From Bradyrhizobium sp. 200 (lineage in GTDB: Bacteria > Pseudomonadota > Alphaproteobacteria > Rhizobiales > Xanthobacteraceae), in assembly GCF_023100945.1 (NCBI RefSeq), contig NZ_CP064689.1, positions 5,748,001 to 5,812,000 on the forward strand: 64,000 bases of DNA. Direction: 5' to 3'. Position numbers and translations under genes: made by a program. Below the pieces are notes generated by a model, which saw only the letters and a list, made by a program, of their open reading frames with translations, was not told where the DNA came from and did not search any database. Shown here in pieces: positions 26,984 through 35,789 of the stretch (the stretch's first letter is position 1; each line of letters starts with the position of its first letter).

Positions 26984-28003
26984 CTATCCCGCAGGCCGCA
27001 GGATCACACGATCACGCGACGAACCGGCTACCGCGATGAAGGCCGCCCTAACCTGCTCCAGCGGATAGATCGCATTCGGCTTGATCGGAAACGGCTTGAG
27101 GTGGCCGCCGGCAAAGCCGGAGCCGAGTTCCCGGAGCACCGCGCCGGTCGCGAGCGAGGAGAGGCCGAGCGTATCGATGCCCACGTAAGTGTGCTGGCCG
27201 CGATAGAACTCCAGGATGTTGAACTGCACGATGCGGTCGACCGCGGCGATCAGGATCTGGCGCCCGCGCAGGGCCAATGATTGATGCGCGGCCTGGAAAT
27301 AGGGATCGCCGACCGTGTTGAACACAATGTCAGCGCCCTTGCCGCCGGTAAGTTCGCGCACGCGCACCGCGACATCCGTCGCGGAGGCGTCGATGACTTC
27401 CACCTTCGAATTGGCGTGGCCTTCGTAAGCCTCGCTCCTGCGCACGACGCCGATCACACGCGCGCCGTGCCAACTCGCAATCTGTGTCGCCGCCTGCCCG
27501 ACCTTGCCGTTGACGCCCATGACAAGCACGGTCTCGCCGACCTTGGGAATGCCGGCGCGGCGCAAGCCTTCCATCGCGGTGACAAAGGGCACGCCGATGC
27601 CGGCGGCTTCCTCCCACGAAATGCTCGTCGGCTTTTCCACCGCGGCATCCGCCTCGACCACGAGATGCGTGGCGTGGGTGCCATCACGGCGGATGCCGAG
27701 ATCGCCGGACGAGCCGAACACCTCGTGCCCGATCCACCCCTGCGGCCCGTCGATCACGACGCCGGCATAGTCGCGGCCCGGCGTGCGCGGGAATACGGCA
27801 TAAGGCATCAGCCCGGTCGCGGCCTTCACATCGGACGGATTGACGGCCGCGGCCTTGACTTCGATCAGCAGATCATCCTCGCCGCGTGACAAGGCGCGCG
27901 CTTCGACAACAGGCGCGAGCGAAGCGGCATCAGCGACCTTTGCCGCCAGACGCACACAGCGGGCCTGGATGGCAACGGGACTAACGTCTTTGGCAACCGG
28001 CAT
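26984..28003 (-). CDS. Medium-chain (quinone-oxidoreductase-like) dehydrogenase
   Basis: NAD(P)H-dependent MDR protein of 339 aa. The GroES-like half has AAAVNPSDVKAATGL and FPRTPGRDYAGVV, without the structural-zinc cysteines of true alcohol dehydrogenases. The Rossmann part reads VLVMGVNGKVGQAATQIAS near residue 160. A GTG one codon upstream is possible, and AGGAAGG precedes both. It is the last gene in the paa direction, 33 nt after paaK. It may be cotranscribed and could handle an aromatic or enone intermediate, but it is not a known core paa gene. Confidence 0.85.
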   Translation of the reverse strand: MPVAKDVSPVAIQARCVRLAAKVADAASLAPVVEARALSRGEDDLLIEVKAAAVNPSDVKAATGLMPYAVFPRTPGRDYAGVVIDGPQGWIGHEVFGSSGDLGIRRDGTHATHLVVEADAAVEKPTSISWEEAAGIGVPFVTAMEGLRRAGIPKVGETVLVMGVNGKVGQAATQIASWHGARVIGVVRRSEAYEGHANSKVEVIDASATDVAVRVRELTGGKGADIVFNTVGDPYFQAAHQSLALRGRQILIAAVDRIVQFNILEFYRGQHTYVGIDTLGLSSLATGAVLRELGSGFAGGHLKPFPIKPNAIYPLEQVRAAFIAVAGSSRDRVILRPAG

Positions 28004-28036
28004 CACGGCCTTCCTGCATTCTCATTCAAGCAGGAG

Positions 28037-29368
28037 TTACCCTTTCGGCCGCTTGTCGTAAACACGTTTCGCCTTGCCGAGCGAGCGTTCCAGCGTGTCG
28101 GGGGCGACTACCTTGATGCGCGCGGTGATGCCGATGGTGTTCTTGATGAAGACTGAGACCTTTTCGGCATGCGCGTGCAGGCCGCTGCCGTCCCAGCTTT
28201 CGGGACGGGCTTCGGCGAGCACGGTCATCTCGTCCATGCGTCCCTCGCGCGTCAGTTCGATGATGAAATGGCCGCCGCACCAGTCGGTCGCCAGCAGCGC
28301 TTCCTCGATCTGGGTCGGGAATACGTTGACGCCGCGCAGGATGATCATGTCGTCGGATCGTCCCGTCACCTTCTCCATGCGCCGCATGCCCGGCCGCGCG
28401 GTGCCGGGCAACAGCCGCGTCAGGTCGCGGGTGCGGTAACGGATGATCGGAAAACCCTGCTTGGTGAGCGAGGTGAAGACCAGTTCGCCCTTCTCGCCGT
28501 CGGGCAGCACGGCGCCGGTCTCGGGATCGATCACCTCGGGATAGAAATGATCCTCCCAGATGTGCAGGCCATCCTTGGTCTCCACGCATTCCTGCGCCAC
28601 GCCGGGGCCGATCACTTCCGACAGGCCGTAAATATCGGTGGCATCCATGTCGAACGCCTGCTCGATCTCGGCGCGCATCGCGTTGGTCCAGGGCTCGGCG
28701 CCGAAGATGCCGAACTTCAATGACGATTGACGCGGGTCGAGACCTTGCCGTTTGAACTCGTCGAGAATGGCGAGCATGTAGCTCGGCGTCACCGTGATGA
28801 TGTCGGGCTTGAAGTCGTTGATCAGTTGCACCTGGCGCTCGGTCATGCCGCCGGAGACCGGCACCACCGTGCAGCCGAGCTTTTCCGCGCCGTAGTGCGC
28901 GCCGAGGCCGCCGGTGAACAGGCCATAGCCATAGGCGTTGTGCATCAGCATGCCGGTGCGCCCGCCGGCGGCGCGGATCGAGCGCGCCATCACATCGGCC
29001 CAGATGTCGATATCGCCCTGGGTGTATCCGACCACGATCGGCTTGCCGGTCGTGCCCGAAGAGGCATGGACGCGGACCAGTTTTTCGCGGGGCACCGCAA
29101 ACATGTTGAAGGGGTAATTGTCGCGCAAGTCCGTCTTCACCGTGAACGGGAATTTGGCGAGATCGGAGAGTTGTTTGAAGTCAGACGGATGCACGCCGGC
29201 CGCATCAAACGACTTCTTGTAATGCGCGACGTTGTCATAGGCATGCTTGAGCGACCAGGCGAGACGGTTGGTCTGCAGAGCCATGATCTCATCGCGCGAG
29301 GCACGCTCGGCCTCGTCCAATTCAGCGCTGTAACCGCTTCCGCTGGATTTCAATCTTGCCATGGCCAT
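28037..29368 (-). CDS. paaK: Phenylacetate-CoA ligase
   Basis: AMP-forming ligase of 443 aa that activates phenylacetate to phenylacetyl-CoA, the entry step of the pathway. The ATP loop is VHASSGTTGKPIVVGYT, with further adenylate motifs YGLSEVIGPGVA and TRDLTRLLPG, and the C-terminal lysine region ERSLGKAKRVYDKRPKG. The ATG encoding MAMARLKSS has AGGGGAA at good spacing; the 16 upstream codons are not conserved-looking. It follows paaI by 19 nt. Cytosolic. Confidence 0.94.
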   Translation of the reverse strand: MAMARLKSSGSGYSAELDEAERASRDEIMALQTNRLAWSLKHAYDNVAHYKKSFDAAGVHPSDFKQLSDLAKFPFTVKTDLRDNYPFNMFAVPREKLVRVHASSGTTGKPIVVGYTQGDIDIWADVMARSIRAAGGRTGMLMHNAYGYGLFTGGLGAHYGAEKLGCTVVPVSGGMTERQVQLINDFKPDIITVTPSYMLAILDEFKRQGLDPRQSSLKFGIFGAEPWTNAMRAEIEQAFDMDATDIYGLSEVIGPGVAQECVETKDGLHIWEDHFYPEVIDPETGAVLPDGEKGELVFTSLTKQGFPIIRYRTRDLTRLLPGTARPGMRRMEKVTGRSDDMIILRGVNVFPTQIEEALLATDWCGGHFIIELTREGRMDEMTVLAEARPESWDGSGLHAHAEKVSVFIKNTIGITARIKVVAPDTLERSLGKAKRVYDKRPKG

Positions 29369-29387
29369 GGCGCGTTCCCCTTGCTGG

Positions 29388-29846
29388 CTATTTTTGTGTG
29401 GTCCCGTCGTCCGCACTCGGCAGCCATGTCCCGGCGATGGTGCGGGAGTGGCCGCGGAACTCCGCGATCACGACATCGCCGGCGGTGACGCGCACGTCAT
29501 AGATGCCAGACCTGCCATTGCGCGAAATTTCCCGGGCAGTCGCAACCAGCACATCGCCGAGCTTGCCCGGCCGGATGAAGGCGATGTCGCATTGCGCGGC
29601 AACCGCGCGCTCGTTACGGGAGTTGCAGGCGAAGGCGAAGGTGGAATCGGCCAGCAGGAAGATGAAGCCGCCATGGGCGATGCGCTGGCCATTGACCATG
29701 TGCGGCACTACCGTCATCGTCAGCGTTGCAAAACCGGGCTTCACCTCAACAATTTTCATGCCGAGGCCCTTGCTGGCGTCGTCTTCCTTCCACATCGCAT
29801 CCGCGCAGGCGCGGGCGATCTCGTCGGGCGAAAGCGCGACGTTCAT
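29388..29846 (-). CDS. paaI: Hotdog thioesterase of phenylacetate catabolism
   Basis: Acyl-CoA thioesterase of 152 aa with a single hotdog domain: RIAHGGFIFLLADSTFAFACN carries the conserved HGG and the acidic catalytic residue, followed by ERAVAAQCDIAFIRPGKLGD. PaaI releases CoA from ring-hydroxylated dead-end intermediates so that CoA is not trapped. It lies between paaE and paaK in the same orientation, which supports the assignment over generic thioesterases. Confidence 0.9.
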   Translation of the reverse strand: MNVALSPDEIARACADAMWKEDDASKGLGMKIVEVKPGFATLTMTVVPHMVNGQRIAHGGFIFLLADSTFAFACNSRNERAVAAQCDIAFIRPGKLGDVLVATAREISRNGRSGIYDVRVTAGDVVIAEFRGHSRTIAGTWLPSADDGTTQK

Positions 29847-29978
29847 AGCGGGATGCCCGCTCTGCGAGACGGATTCACGACGTTTCTCCCTTTGCGCGGG
29901 CCTGTTTGAACGGGCCTCTTAACGTAGTCTCTTAGTGTTGGATCGAAGCACCCGAGGTGTCAACGATCCCGTGATTTT

Positions 29979-31058
29979 CTAAACGTGGTCGTAATCCACA
30001 ATCACCTTGCCCGAACATGGCCGCGCCTGGCAGGTCAGAATGAATCCCGCCTTCAGTTCCCACGGCTCCAGCGAATAATTGACTTCCATCTGGGCGTCGC
30101 CCTCGACCAGCTTGGCGCGGCAGGTCGAGCACATGCCGCCCTTGCAGGCGAACGGCAGATCCATGCCGGCGCGCAACGCGGCATCCAGAATGGATTCCTC
30201 TTCGGCGACCGGCACCTCGCGGCGCTTGCCGTCGATGATCAGCGACGCCATCGCTTTGGGCGGCGCGGATGCGGCAATGACTTTCTTCGGACGCGGCTTG
30301 CCGCCGAACTCCGAGACGAAACGCTCGACGTGAATGCGATCGTCGGCGATGCCGATCTCGCGGCAGGTCGCCTCGATGTCCTCGCTCATGCCCACCGGGC
30401 CACAGATAAAGACGTGATCGACGCTTGCCGCCGGCACCAGCGAACGCAACAGCACGCGCACCTTCTCGCCGTCGAGGCGGCCATGCAGGATCGGGATGTC
30501 CTGCTCTTCGCCCGAAATGACGTGGAACAACGAAAGCCGTTGCATGAAGCGGTCCTTCAATTCCTCCAGCTCTTCGAGGAACAGCATGCTCGTTGTCGAA
30601 CGGTTGCCGTAGAACAGAAAGAAGCGGCTGTTCGGCTCGCGCGCCAGCACGCCCTTGACGATCGACAGGATCGGCGTGATGCCGCTTCCGGCGGCAAAGC
30701 CGACATAGATCCGCGCCTCCTCAGGCGCATGGGCAATGCCGAAACGGCCGGTCGGCGTCATCACGTCGAGTTCGTCGCCGGACTTCAGTTCGTCCGCGGC
30801 CCAGTTGGAGAACGCGCCGCCGTCGACCTTTTTCACCGCGATGCGCAGTTCGCCATCGTCAGGCCCCGAGCAGATCGAATAGGAACGGCGCACCTCCTCG
30901 CCGTCCATGGTCGTGCGCAGGGTGAGATATTGGCCGGGGGTGAAGCAGTAATCGCCTTCCAGCTCCTTCGGGATCGCAAATGTCATCGACACCGCGTCGG
31001 CGGCTTCGCGGCGGAGGTCATTGACGGCCAGGCGGTGAAAACGTGGGGTGAGCGACAT
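29979..31058 (-). CDS. paaE: Phenylacetyl-CoA epoxidase reductase subunit
   Basis: Electron-transfer subunit of 359 aa passing NADPH electrons to the PaaA diiron site. The FAD domain has RRSYSICSGPDDGELRIAVK, the NAD domain GFAAGSGITPILSIVKG, and the C-terminal plant-type 2Fe-2S domain the cysteines of CKGGMCSTCRAKL plus TCQARP. The start ATG encodes MSLTPRFHRL; upstream codons lie inside a palindromic repeat. That repeat separates paaE from paaD. Confidence 0.94.
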   Translation of the reverse strand: MSLTPRFHRLAVNDLRREAADAVSMTFAIPKELEGDYCFTPGQYLTLRTTMDGEEVRRSYSICSGPDDGELRIAVKKVDGGAFSNWAADELKSGDELDVMTPTGRFGIAHAPEEARIYVGFAAGSGITPILSIVKGVLAREPNSRFFLFYGNRSTTSMLFLEELEELKDRFMQRLSLFHVISGEEQDIPILHGRLDGEKVRVLLRSLVPAASVDHVFICGPVGMSEDIEATCREIGIADDRIHVERFVSEFGGKPRPKKVIAASAPPKAMASLIIDGKRREVPVAEEESILDAALRAGMDLPFACKGGMCSTCRAKLVEGDAQMEVNYSLEPWELKAGFILTCQARPCSGKVIVDYDHV

Positions 31059-31072
31059 TAGTTGCCTTCCAC

Positions 31073-31185
31073 CGTCATTGCGAGCCACCCGGTCGGCGCG
31101 TAGCGCCGCCGGATGACAGGCTCCGCGAAGCAATCCATTGGGCTGCAAAGAAAGTATGGATTGCTTCGCTGCGCTCGCAATGACG
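31073..31185. repeat. CGTCATTGCGAGC repeat, copy 3, with nested insertion, inside paa operon
   Basis: One arm is interrupted after CGTCATTGCGAGC by about 40 nt (CCACCCGGTCGGCGCGTAGCG...GGCTCCGC) before continuing GAAGCAATCCAT. The other arm is intact. It occupies almost the whole gap between paaD and paaE, so it is transcribed with the operon. Confidence 0.8.
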
Positions 31186-31193
31186 GAATCCTC

Positions 31194-31697
31194 TCAATGA
31201 CACTTGAAATAATCGAACGGTTCGCGGCAGGCCTTGCAGCGCCAGAGCGCCTTGCAGGAGGTCGAGCCGAACTCAGACAACAGTTCGGTATTTTGCGAAC
31301 CGCATTGCGGACAGGTGACCTGCTGTTCGCCGAATAGCGCGCGACGTGAGTTCGAGGCCTGCGGCGGGGCGATGCCGTAGGCCCGGAGCTTGTTGCGGCC
31401 GTCCTCGCTCATCCAGTCCGTGGTCCAGGCCGGCGACAGAACGGTGCGAACCGTCGGCCGCGCGATGCCGGCGCGCTCCAGCGCCAGCTCAATCTCGAGC
31501 GCGATCATGTTCATTGCCGGGCAACCGGAATAGGTCGGCGTGATCGCGACCTCGACGCGGCCGTCATGAACATGAACGTCGCGCAGCACGCCAAGATCGG
31601 CGATGGTCAGCACGGGAATCTCGGGATCGACCACCTGCGACGCCGCGTCCCAGGCGCGCCGGCGCAGATCGGTGTCGCTTGATAGGGCCGTTACCAT
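31194..31697 (-). CDS. paaD: Phenylacetyl-CoA epoxidase accessory protein (DUF59)
   Basis: Protein of 167 aa with an N-terminal MIP18/DUF59 domain (DPEIPVLTIADLGVLRDV; TYSGCPAMNMIALEIE) and a C-terminal cysteine ribbon (CPQCGS...CKALWRCKACREPF). PaaD is needed for epoxidase activity and is thought to help deliver or mature an iron-sulfur cluster. It overlaps the end of paaC by 7 nt, so translation is coupled. Confidence 0.93.
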   Translation of the reverse strand: MVTALSSDTDLRRRAWDAASQVVDPEIPVLTIADLGVLRDVHVHDGRVEVAITPTYSGCPAMNMIALEIELALERAGIARPTVRTVLSPAWTTDWMSEDGRNKLRAYGIAPPQASNSRRALFGEQQVTCPQCGSQNTELLSEFGSTSCKALWRCKACREPFDYFKCH

Positions 31698-32467
31698 GTC
31701 GCCTCCGGAAACGTCCGCTGCATCGATTGCAACTCGCTGAGGAGATGACCAAGATGCTCGCTGTGGCGGCCACTGCGATCGCCCTGCTGCATCCAGTCAT
31801 TCTTCGGCAAGACAAGCGTCGCCTCGCTGACGACGCCGGCAATGGTCTTCAGCCATTGCGAACGCAGCGGCGCAGGATCGATGGCGATGCCGGCATCGAT
31901 CAGGCCGCGCTCGCTGTCGTCGACGGCAAACATCTCGCCGGTAAACGCCCAGAGCTCGTCGATCGCGGCTTGCGCGCGGGCATGGCTTTCCTCGGTGCCG
32001 TCGCCGAGGCGGACGATCCATTCCGATGAATGGCGGACGTGATAGGCGCTTTCCTTCTCCGACTTCGCCGCGATCGCCGCCAGCGTCGCGTCAGTGGAGC
32101 GCATCATCGCACGCCAGTAGAGGTCGGCGAAGGTCGCGTAGAAGAACTGCCGCACCATGGTGCGGGCGAAGTCGCCGTTCGGCTGTTCCAGCAGCAGGAG
32201 ATTGCGGTACTGCCTGACATCGCGGAGATAAGCGAACTTGTCCTCGTCGTTGCCCCTGCCCTCGACCCTGGCCGCGTAGGCATAGAGCTCGCGCGCCTGG
32301 CCGAGCAGATCGAGGCCCATATTGGCGAGTGCCATGTCCTCTTCCAGCATCGGCGCGTGGCCGCACCATTCCGACAGCCGATGGCCCAGGATCAGCGCAT
32401 CGTCGGCGCGGCGCAGGGTGTAGAGCACCAGCGGCGTTTCGGAGACGGTGATGTTGGCGACGGTCAT
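31691..32467 (-). CDS. paaC: Phenylacetyl-CoA epoxidase structural subunit
   Basis: Ferritin-like subunit of 258 aa that pairs with PaaA in the multicomponent epoxidase but usually lacks the diiron centre. Supporting stretches are LRRADDALILGHRLSEWCGHAPMLEEDMALANMGLDLLGQA at the N terminus, in two conserved helices, and HVRHSSEWIVRLGDGTEES in the middle. The ATG at 32467 with AGGA upstream is chosen; the seven earlier codons are weak. A repeat separates it from paaB. Confidence 0.94.
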   Translation of the reverse strand: MTVANITVSETPLVLYTLRRADDALILGHRLSEWCGHAPMLEEDMALANMGLDLLGQARELYAYAARVEGRGNDEDKFAYLRDVRQYRNLLLLEQPNGDFARTMVRQFFYATFADLYWRAMMRSTDATLAAIAAKSEKESAYHVRHSSEWIVRLGDGTEESHARAQAAIDELWAFTGEMFAVDDSERGLIDAGIAIDPAPLRSQWLKTIAGVVSEATLVLPKNDWMQQGDRSGRHSEHLGHLLSELQSMQRTFPEATW

Positions 32468-32489
32468 CTGCAATTCCTGCCTATTCAAT

Positions 32490-32605
32490 CGTCATTGCGA
32501 GGAGCAAAGCGACGACTTGTCCGCCGTAGCTCGAAGAGCGAAGGCGGAAGCAATTCATTCTTCCGTTGCGGCGCGATGGATTGCTTCGCTGCGCTCGCAA
32601 TGACG
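32490..32605. repeat. CGTCATTGCGAGG repeat, copy 4, with nested insertion, inside paa operon
   Basis: The left arm is split by a second small repeat (TTGTCCGCCGTAGCTCG...GAGCGAAGGCGGAAGC) before GCAATTCATTC; the right arm GGATTGCTTCGCTGCGCTCG is intact. It fills the 141-nt gap between paaB and paaC. Confidence 0.8.
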
Positions 32606-32608
32606 GCG

Positions 32609-32896
32609 TCACATATGTCCCACTTCATCCGGCACGTCGTAAAACGTCGGGTGCCTATAAATCTTGGATTCCGCCGGCTCGAACATCATGCCCTTCTCGG
32701 ACGGATCAGATGCGGTGATCGCGCTCGACGGCACCACCCAGATCGAGAGGCCCTCGCCGCGGCGGGTATAGATGTCGCGTGCGGCCTGCAGCGCCAGCGT
32801 GGCGTCGGTGGCGTGCAGCGAGCCGACATGCTTATGCGCCAGCCCGTTGCGGCTACGGATGAAAACTTCCCAGAGCGGAATGTTCGGCGTTGCCAT
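32609..32896 (-). CDS. paaB: Phenylacetyl-CoA epoxidase subunit B
   Basis: Small subunit of 95 aa. It opens PLWEVFIRSRNGLAHKHVGSL, followed by ATLALQAARDIYTRRGEGLSIW and the end YRHPTFYDVPDEVGHM, all family hallmarks. PaaB bridges the PaaAC dimers in the epoxidase complex. It starts 11 nt after the paaA stop. Confidence 0.95.
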   Translation of the reverse strand: MATPNIPLWEVFIRSRNGLAHKHVGSLHATDATLALQAARDIYTRRGEGLSIWVVPSSAITASDPSEKGMMFEPAESKIYRHPTFYDVPDEVGHM

Positions 32897-32907
32897 GGCT
32901 GATCTCC

Positions 32908-33900
32908 CTACTCTGCGGCCTGCAGGGCGGCGCGCTGCCGGCGCTTCTCGGCATAGGCCATTGCCGCCTCGCGCACCCAGCCGCCATCCTCATGCGCCTT
33001 GCGCCGCGCGGCGAGGCGATCGCGGTTGCAGGGGCCGTTGCCGGCCAGCACCTGCTTGAACTCTTCCCAGTCGATCGCGCTGTATTCCCAGTTGCCGGCC
33101 TCGTTCTGCTTCATGCCGGGATCGGGAATTGTGAGCCCCAGGAACTGCGCCTGCGGCACGGTGGCATCGACGAATTTCTGCCGCAGCTCGTCATTGGAGA
33201 AGCGCTTGATCTTCCATTTGGTCGAGGTGTCCGAGTGCTGGCTGGCCTGGTCGGGCGGCCCGAACATCATCAAGACCGGCCACCACCAGCGGTTCAGCGC
33301 GTCCTGCGCCATCGCCTTCTGTTCGGCCGTGCCGCGGCACAGTGTCAGCATGATCTCAAAGCCCTGGCGCTGATGAAAGGATTCCTCCTTGCAGACGCGG
33401 ATCATCGCGCGCGCATACGGGCCATAGGAGCAGCGGCACAGCGGGATCTGATTCATGATCGCAGCACCATCAACCAGCCAGCCGATCGTGCCGATGTCCG
33501 CCCAGGTCAGCGTCGGATAATTGAAGATCGAGGAATACTTCGCCTTCCCCGCCAGCATCAGGTCGACCAGTTCCTCGCGCGAAGTGCCGAGCGTCTCGGC
33601 GGCGGCGTAGAGATAGAGCCCGTGGCCGCATTCGTCCTGCACTTTCGCGAGCAGTGCGGCTTTGCGGCGCAGCGACGGCGCGCGGGTGATCCAGTTGCCC
33701 TCGGGCAGCATGCCGACGATTTCGGAATGCGCGTGCTGGGAAATCTGCCGCGTCAGCGTCTTGCGATAGGCCGCCGGCATCCAGTCGTTGGGCTCGATGC
33801 GCTCGTCGGCGTCGATGCGCGCCTGAAACTGCGCGGCCTGTCCGGCGTCCTCAATGTTGCGGTCTTCGCCCTCGGACGAATTGAGCGCCTGCGTATACAT
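32908..33900 (-). CDS. paaA: Phenylacetyl-CoA epoxidase catalytic subunit
   Basis: Diiron subunit of 330 aa that inserts one oxygen into the aromatic ring of phenylacetyl-CoA. Metal-ligand helices are visible as [20 protein letters not shown] and [15 protein letters not shown] (Glu/His pairs). [20 protein letters not shown] near the C terminus is also family-specific. It is the first structural gene, preceded by an AT-rich promoter region with an inverted repeat. Confidence 0.95.
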   Translation of the reverse strand: MYTQALNSSEGEDRNIEDAGQAAQFQARIDADERIEPNDWMPAAYRKTLTRQISQHAHSEIVGMLPEGNWITRAPSLRRKAALLAKVQDECGHGLYLYAAAETLGTSREELVDLMLAGKAKYSSIFNYPTLTWADIGTIGWLVDGAAIMNQIPLCRCSYGPYARAMIRVCKEESFHQRQGFEIMLTLCRGTAEQKAMAQDALNRWWWPVLMMFGPPDQASQHSDTSTKWKIKRFSNDELRQKFVDATVPQAQFLGLTIPDPGMKQNEAGNWEYSAIDWEEFKQVLAGNGPCNRDRLAARRKAHEDGGWVREAAMAYAEKRRQRAALQAAE

Positions 33901-33928
33901 GGCGGGCCTCCCCTGAAATTGTTGGAAG

Positions 33929-33966
33929 GAAATATATTACATAAATTATGAAATGCAATATATTTC
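33929..33966. promoter_or_regulatory. Inverted repeat, candidate PaaX operator at the paaA promoter
   Basis: Perfect 10-bp arms GAAATATATT (33929-33938) and AATATATTTC (33957-33966) are separated by 18 nt in strongly AT-rich DNA between paaX and paaA. AT-rich palindromes at paa promoters are where PaaX represses in other bacteria, relieved by phenylacetyl-CoA. The arms also overlap likely -10/-35 sequence, so occupancy would block transcription. The exact site is an inference. Confidence 0.6.
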
Positions 33967-33976
33967 TGTAACATAT

Positions 33977-34846
33977 TTACGGATCGCCGAAACGCTTCGA
34001 AAGTTCCGTACCGGGCTTCGGCAAGCGGCCGCTTTCGTTGGTCGCATGGCGGTCAAGCCATTGTTCGGACGCTGGAAGCAGCGCGCGATAGATTTCGCCG
34101 CAGAGCGCGCGGGCCGCCCTGCCCGGCCAGTCCTCGGGCAACAGCGACGTCGGCAGCAGCGGGTCGCGCAGCACGACCCGGCGGTAATGGTGGATCAGGA
34201 GAATGCGCGCGGTGAAGGCGTCGGCCTCCGCCAGCCGTTCGCCGCTGACGATCCAGCCGTGCAGAGGCTCGAAGGTTTTCATGAATTTTTGATATGCGTC
34301 GGCGGTGCGATGCAGCGGCCAGCTTTCGCTGAGCAGGCGCCGCCCGCTGTCGTCCTCGGCCGAGACTTCGAGACGGATAGCTCCGGCAGCTTCCGCCGGC
34401 ACGGGTACGCCCGACGGCGCGACCCACACGCCCGGCAGCGGACTGCCGAAGCCTGCGTTCTTCAGAGCTTCGCGCGAGGCGTCGCGGTCTTCGCCATTGC
34501 CGATCAGCAGCAGCTCGAACCGGCCGGTCCAGTCGGAGGCCGGCGGACCGTAGATGTGTTTCGTTGCGATATCAAAAGTTTGCCGCCCGCTCTGCACCAA
34601 ACGATAGAAGCTGTTGCGGCCGATTCTATTGCGCTCGAACCAGCCGTCCGCAGTCAGCCGCGACATCGCGGTGCGCACCACGCTGGCGTCGATGTCCAGC
34701 TCCCCGAAGAACTCCAGCAGCGTGCCGAGCCAGACCGAGCCGCCACGCGGCACGATGGCATCGCCGAATACGGTGATGACGATCGAACCGGTGCGCGACG
34801 GTTCGCGCTTCAACTGCTGGATGATGCGGGTGAGTGGCTGCGGCAT
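33977..34846 (-). CDS. paaX: PaaX-family transcriptional repressor
   Basis: Regulator of 289 aa with the N-terminal winged-helix stretch SIVITVFGDAIVPRGGSVWL and VVRTAMSRLTADGWFERNRIGRNSFYRL, then a CRISPR-Cas2-like middle and a C-terminal effector domain (LPEDWPGRAARALCGEIYRALLP). In other species PaaX represses paa genes until phenylacetyl-CoA binds. Here it lies directly upstream of paaA in the same orientation, an arrangement that allows both separate and read-through expression. Confidence 0.93.
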   Translation of the reverse strand: MPQPLTRIIQQLKREPSRTGSIVITVFGDAIVPRGGSVWLGTLLEFFGELDIDASVVRTAMSRLTADGWFERNRIGRNSFYRLVQSGRQTFDIATKHIYGPPASDWTGRFELLLIGNGEDRDASREALKNAGFGSPLPGVWVAPSGVPVPAEAAGAIRLEVSAEDDSGRRLLSESWPLHRTADAYQKFMKTFEPLHGWIVSGERLAEADAFTARILLIHHYRRVVLRDPLLPTSLLPEDWPGRAARALCGEIYRALLPASEQWLDRHATNESGRLPKPGTELSKRFGDP

Positions 34847-34901
34847 GCATCAAGGCATAGCGCGTTTTTCGGGAGAGCGACAATGGTGAGAGTGGGGCTT
34901 T

Positions 34902-34942
34902 CATCCTTCGAGATGCCGCTTCGCGGCTCCTCATGATGAGGG
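34902..34942. repeat. CATCCTTCGAGATG...CTCATGATGAGG repeat
   Basis: Single unit of the family seen at 17907, 20067 and 36152, with CCGCTTCGCGG at the centre. With the copy at 36152 it brackets the low-GC HEPN patch. Confidence 0.65.
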
Positions 34943-35000
34943 TTATGTTGCATGACGCTTGGCGCGAGCGCCTTCAGGCATGATTCGCTGATTTGGCGAG

Positions 35001-35789
35001 TCAATCATCTACAGCAATGAGAAGCTGATTGGCTGCCGATATGGCTGGCTTTAAGAGGCGGACTACAACACCGCCATCTAAAAGGATGTGCTGTCCGATC
35101 TCAGCCTTAGGAATTGAGCTAAGATGTTTGGTTCTCCGAACATATTCGCTGTCTGCTTGCGCATCGCGATGAACAACAACATTGCGGACGGCGCTTAATG
35201 CGTCTAGGGACGTGTCTGTAAGCGCTCGATCGATCTGTGCTGATCTTTCCGCAAAGGCGCAGGCGTAGGCCTCACGGATGCCATCAAGGCTCGCAAAATC
35301 GAACTTAGTCCGGAGGATCGTGCCCATCTTGTTTGAAACATCAAAGCCGTGCCTCGATATGGAATCCAATGGAACGCTCTTCGACTCTTTCGCTATCTGA
35401 GGCGTTGATTTGTTGATCTGTCCACCCTTTAATCGTCTATGTGATCCGGTCAGATTTGCTAGTGACGAAGGATGCGCATTCAGTGCCGCTTCCCACAAAT
35501 CCCCGCTCATTGTCTCGATGATGGTCCAGCTAGTGGTCACATAGGACATCAAGGAAGCCTGTAACATTCCCATCGTATGCGGATCGGCGCCCATCAGCTC
35601 GATGGCGACCATTCCAGCAACCAGATTTTGGTGAACAATATCGTCCCATTTTGCAGTTTTCTGCTGCTGAAGGCGCTCTTCGACGAACTTGGCGAAAATC
35701 TCGTTGGAGCGCAAATCTACTTTCTTCATTAGCTCCGGTGTGAGCTTGTCCACATCAAACCCGCCGGTAACATCGAAAATGGAGCGCAT
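35001..35789 (-). CDS. HEPN-motif protein of unknown function, low GC
   Basis: Predicted all-helical cytosolic protein of 262 aa. Near the C terminus the stretch SLDALSAVRNVVVHRDAQAD contains R-N-x3-H (residues 202-207), the ribonuclease motif of HEPN domains, placed as usual at the end of a helix. An upstream helix region (MLQASLMSYVTTSWTIIET) fits the first half of such a bundle. Base composition is much lower in GC than in the paa and hydrolase genes beside it. The frame is open to a TTG at 35855, but the ATG at 35789 is preferred even though neither has a clear ribosome site. HEPN proteins act as toxins or phage-defence RNases. No nucleotidyltransferase antitoxin is adjacent, so the role is open. 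Confidence 0.72.
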   Translation of the reverse strand: MRSIFDVTGGFDVDKLTPELMKKVDLRSNEIFAKFVEERLQQQKTAKWDDIVHQNLVAGMVAIELMGADPHTMGMLQASLMSYVTTSWTIIETMSGDLWEAALNAHPSSLANLTGSHRRLKGGQINKSTPQIAKESKSVPLDSISRHGFDVSNKMGTILRTKFDFASLDGIREAYACAFAERSAQIDRALTDTSLDALSAVRNVVVHRDAQADSEYVRRTKHLSSIPKAEIGQHILLDGGVVVRLLKPAISAANQLLIAVDD

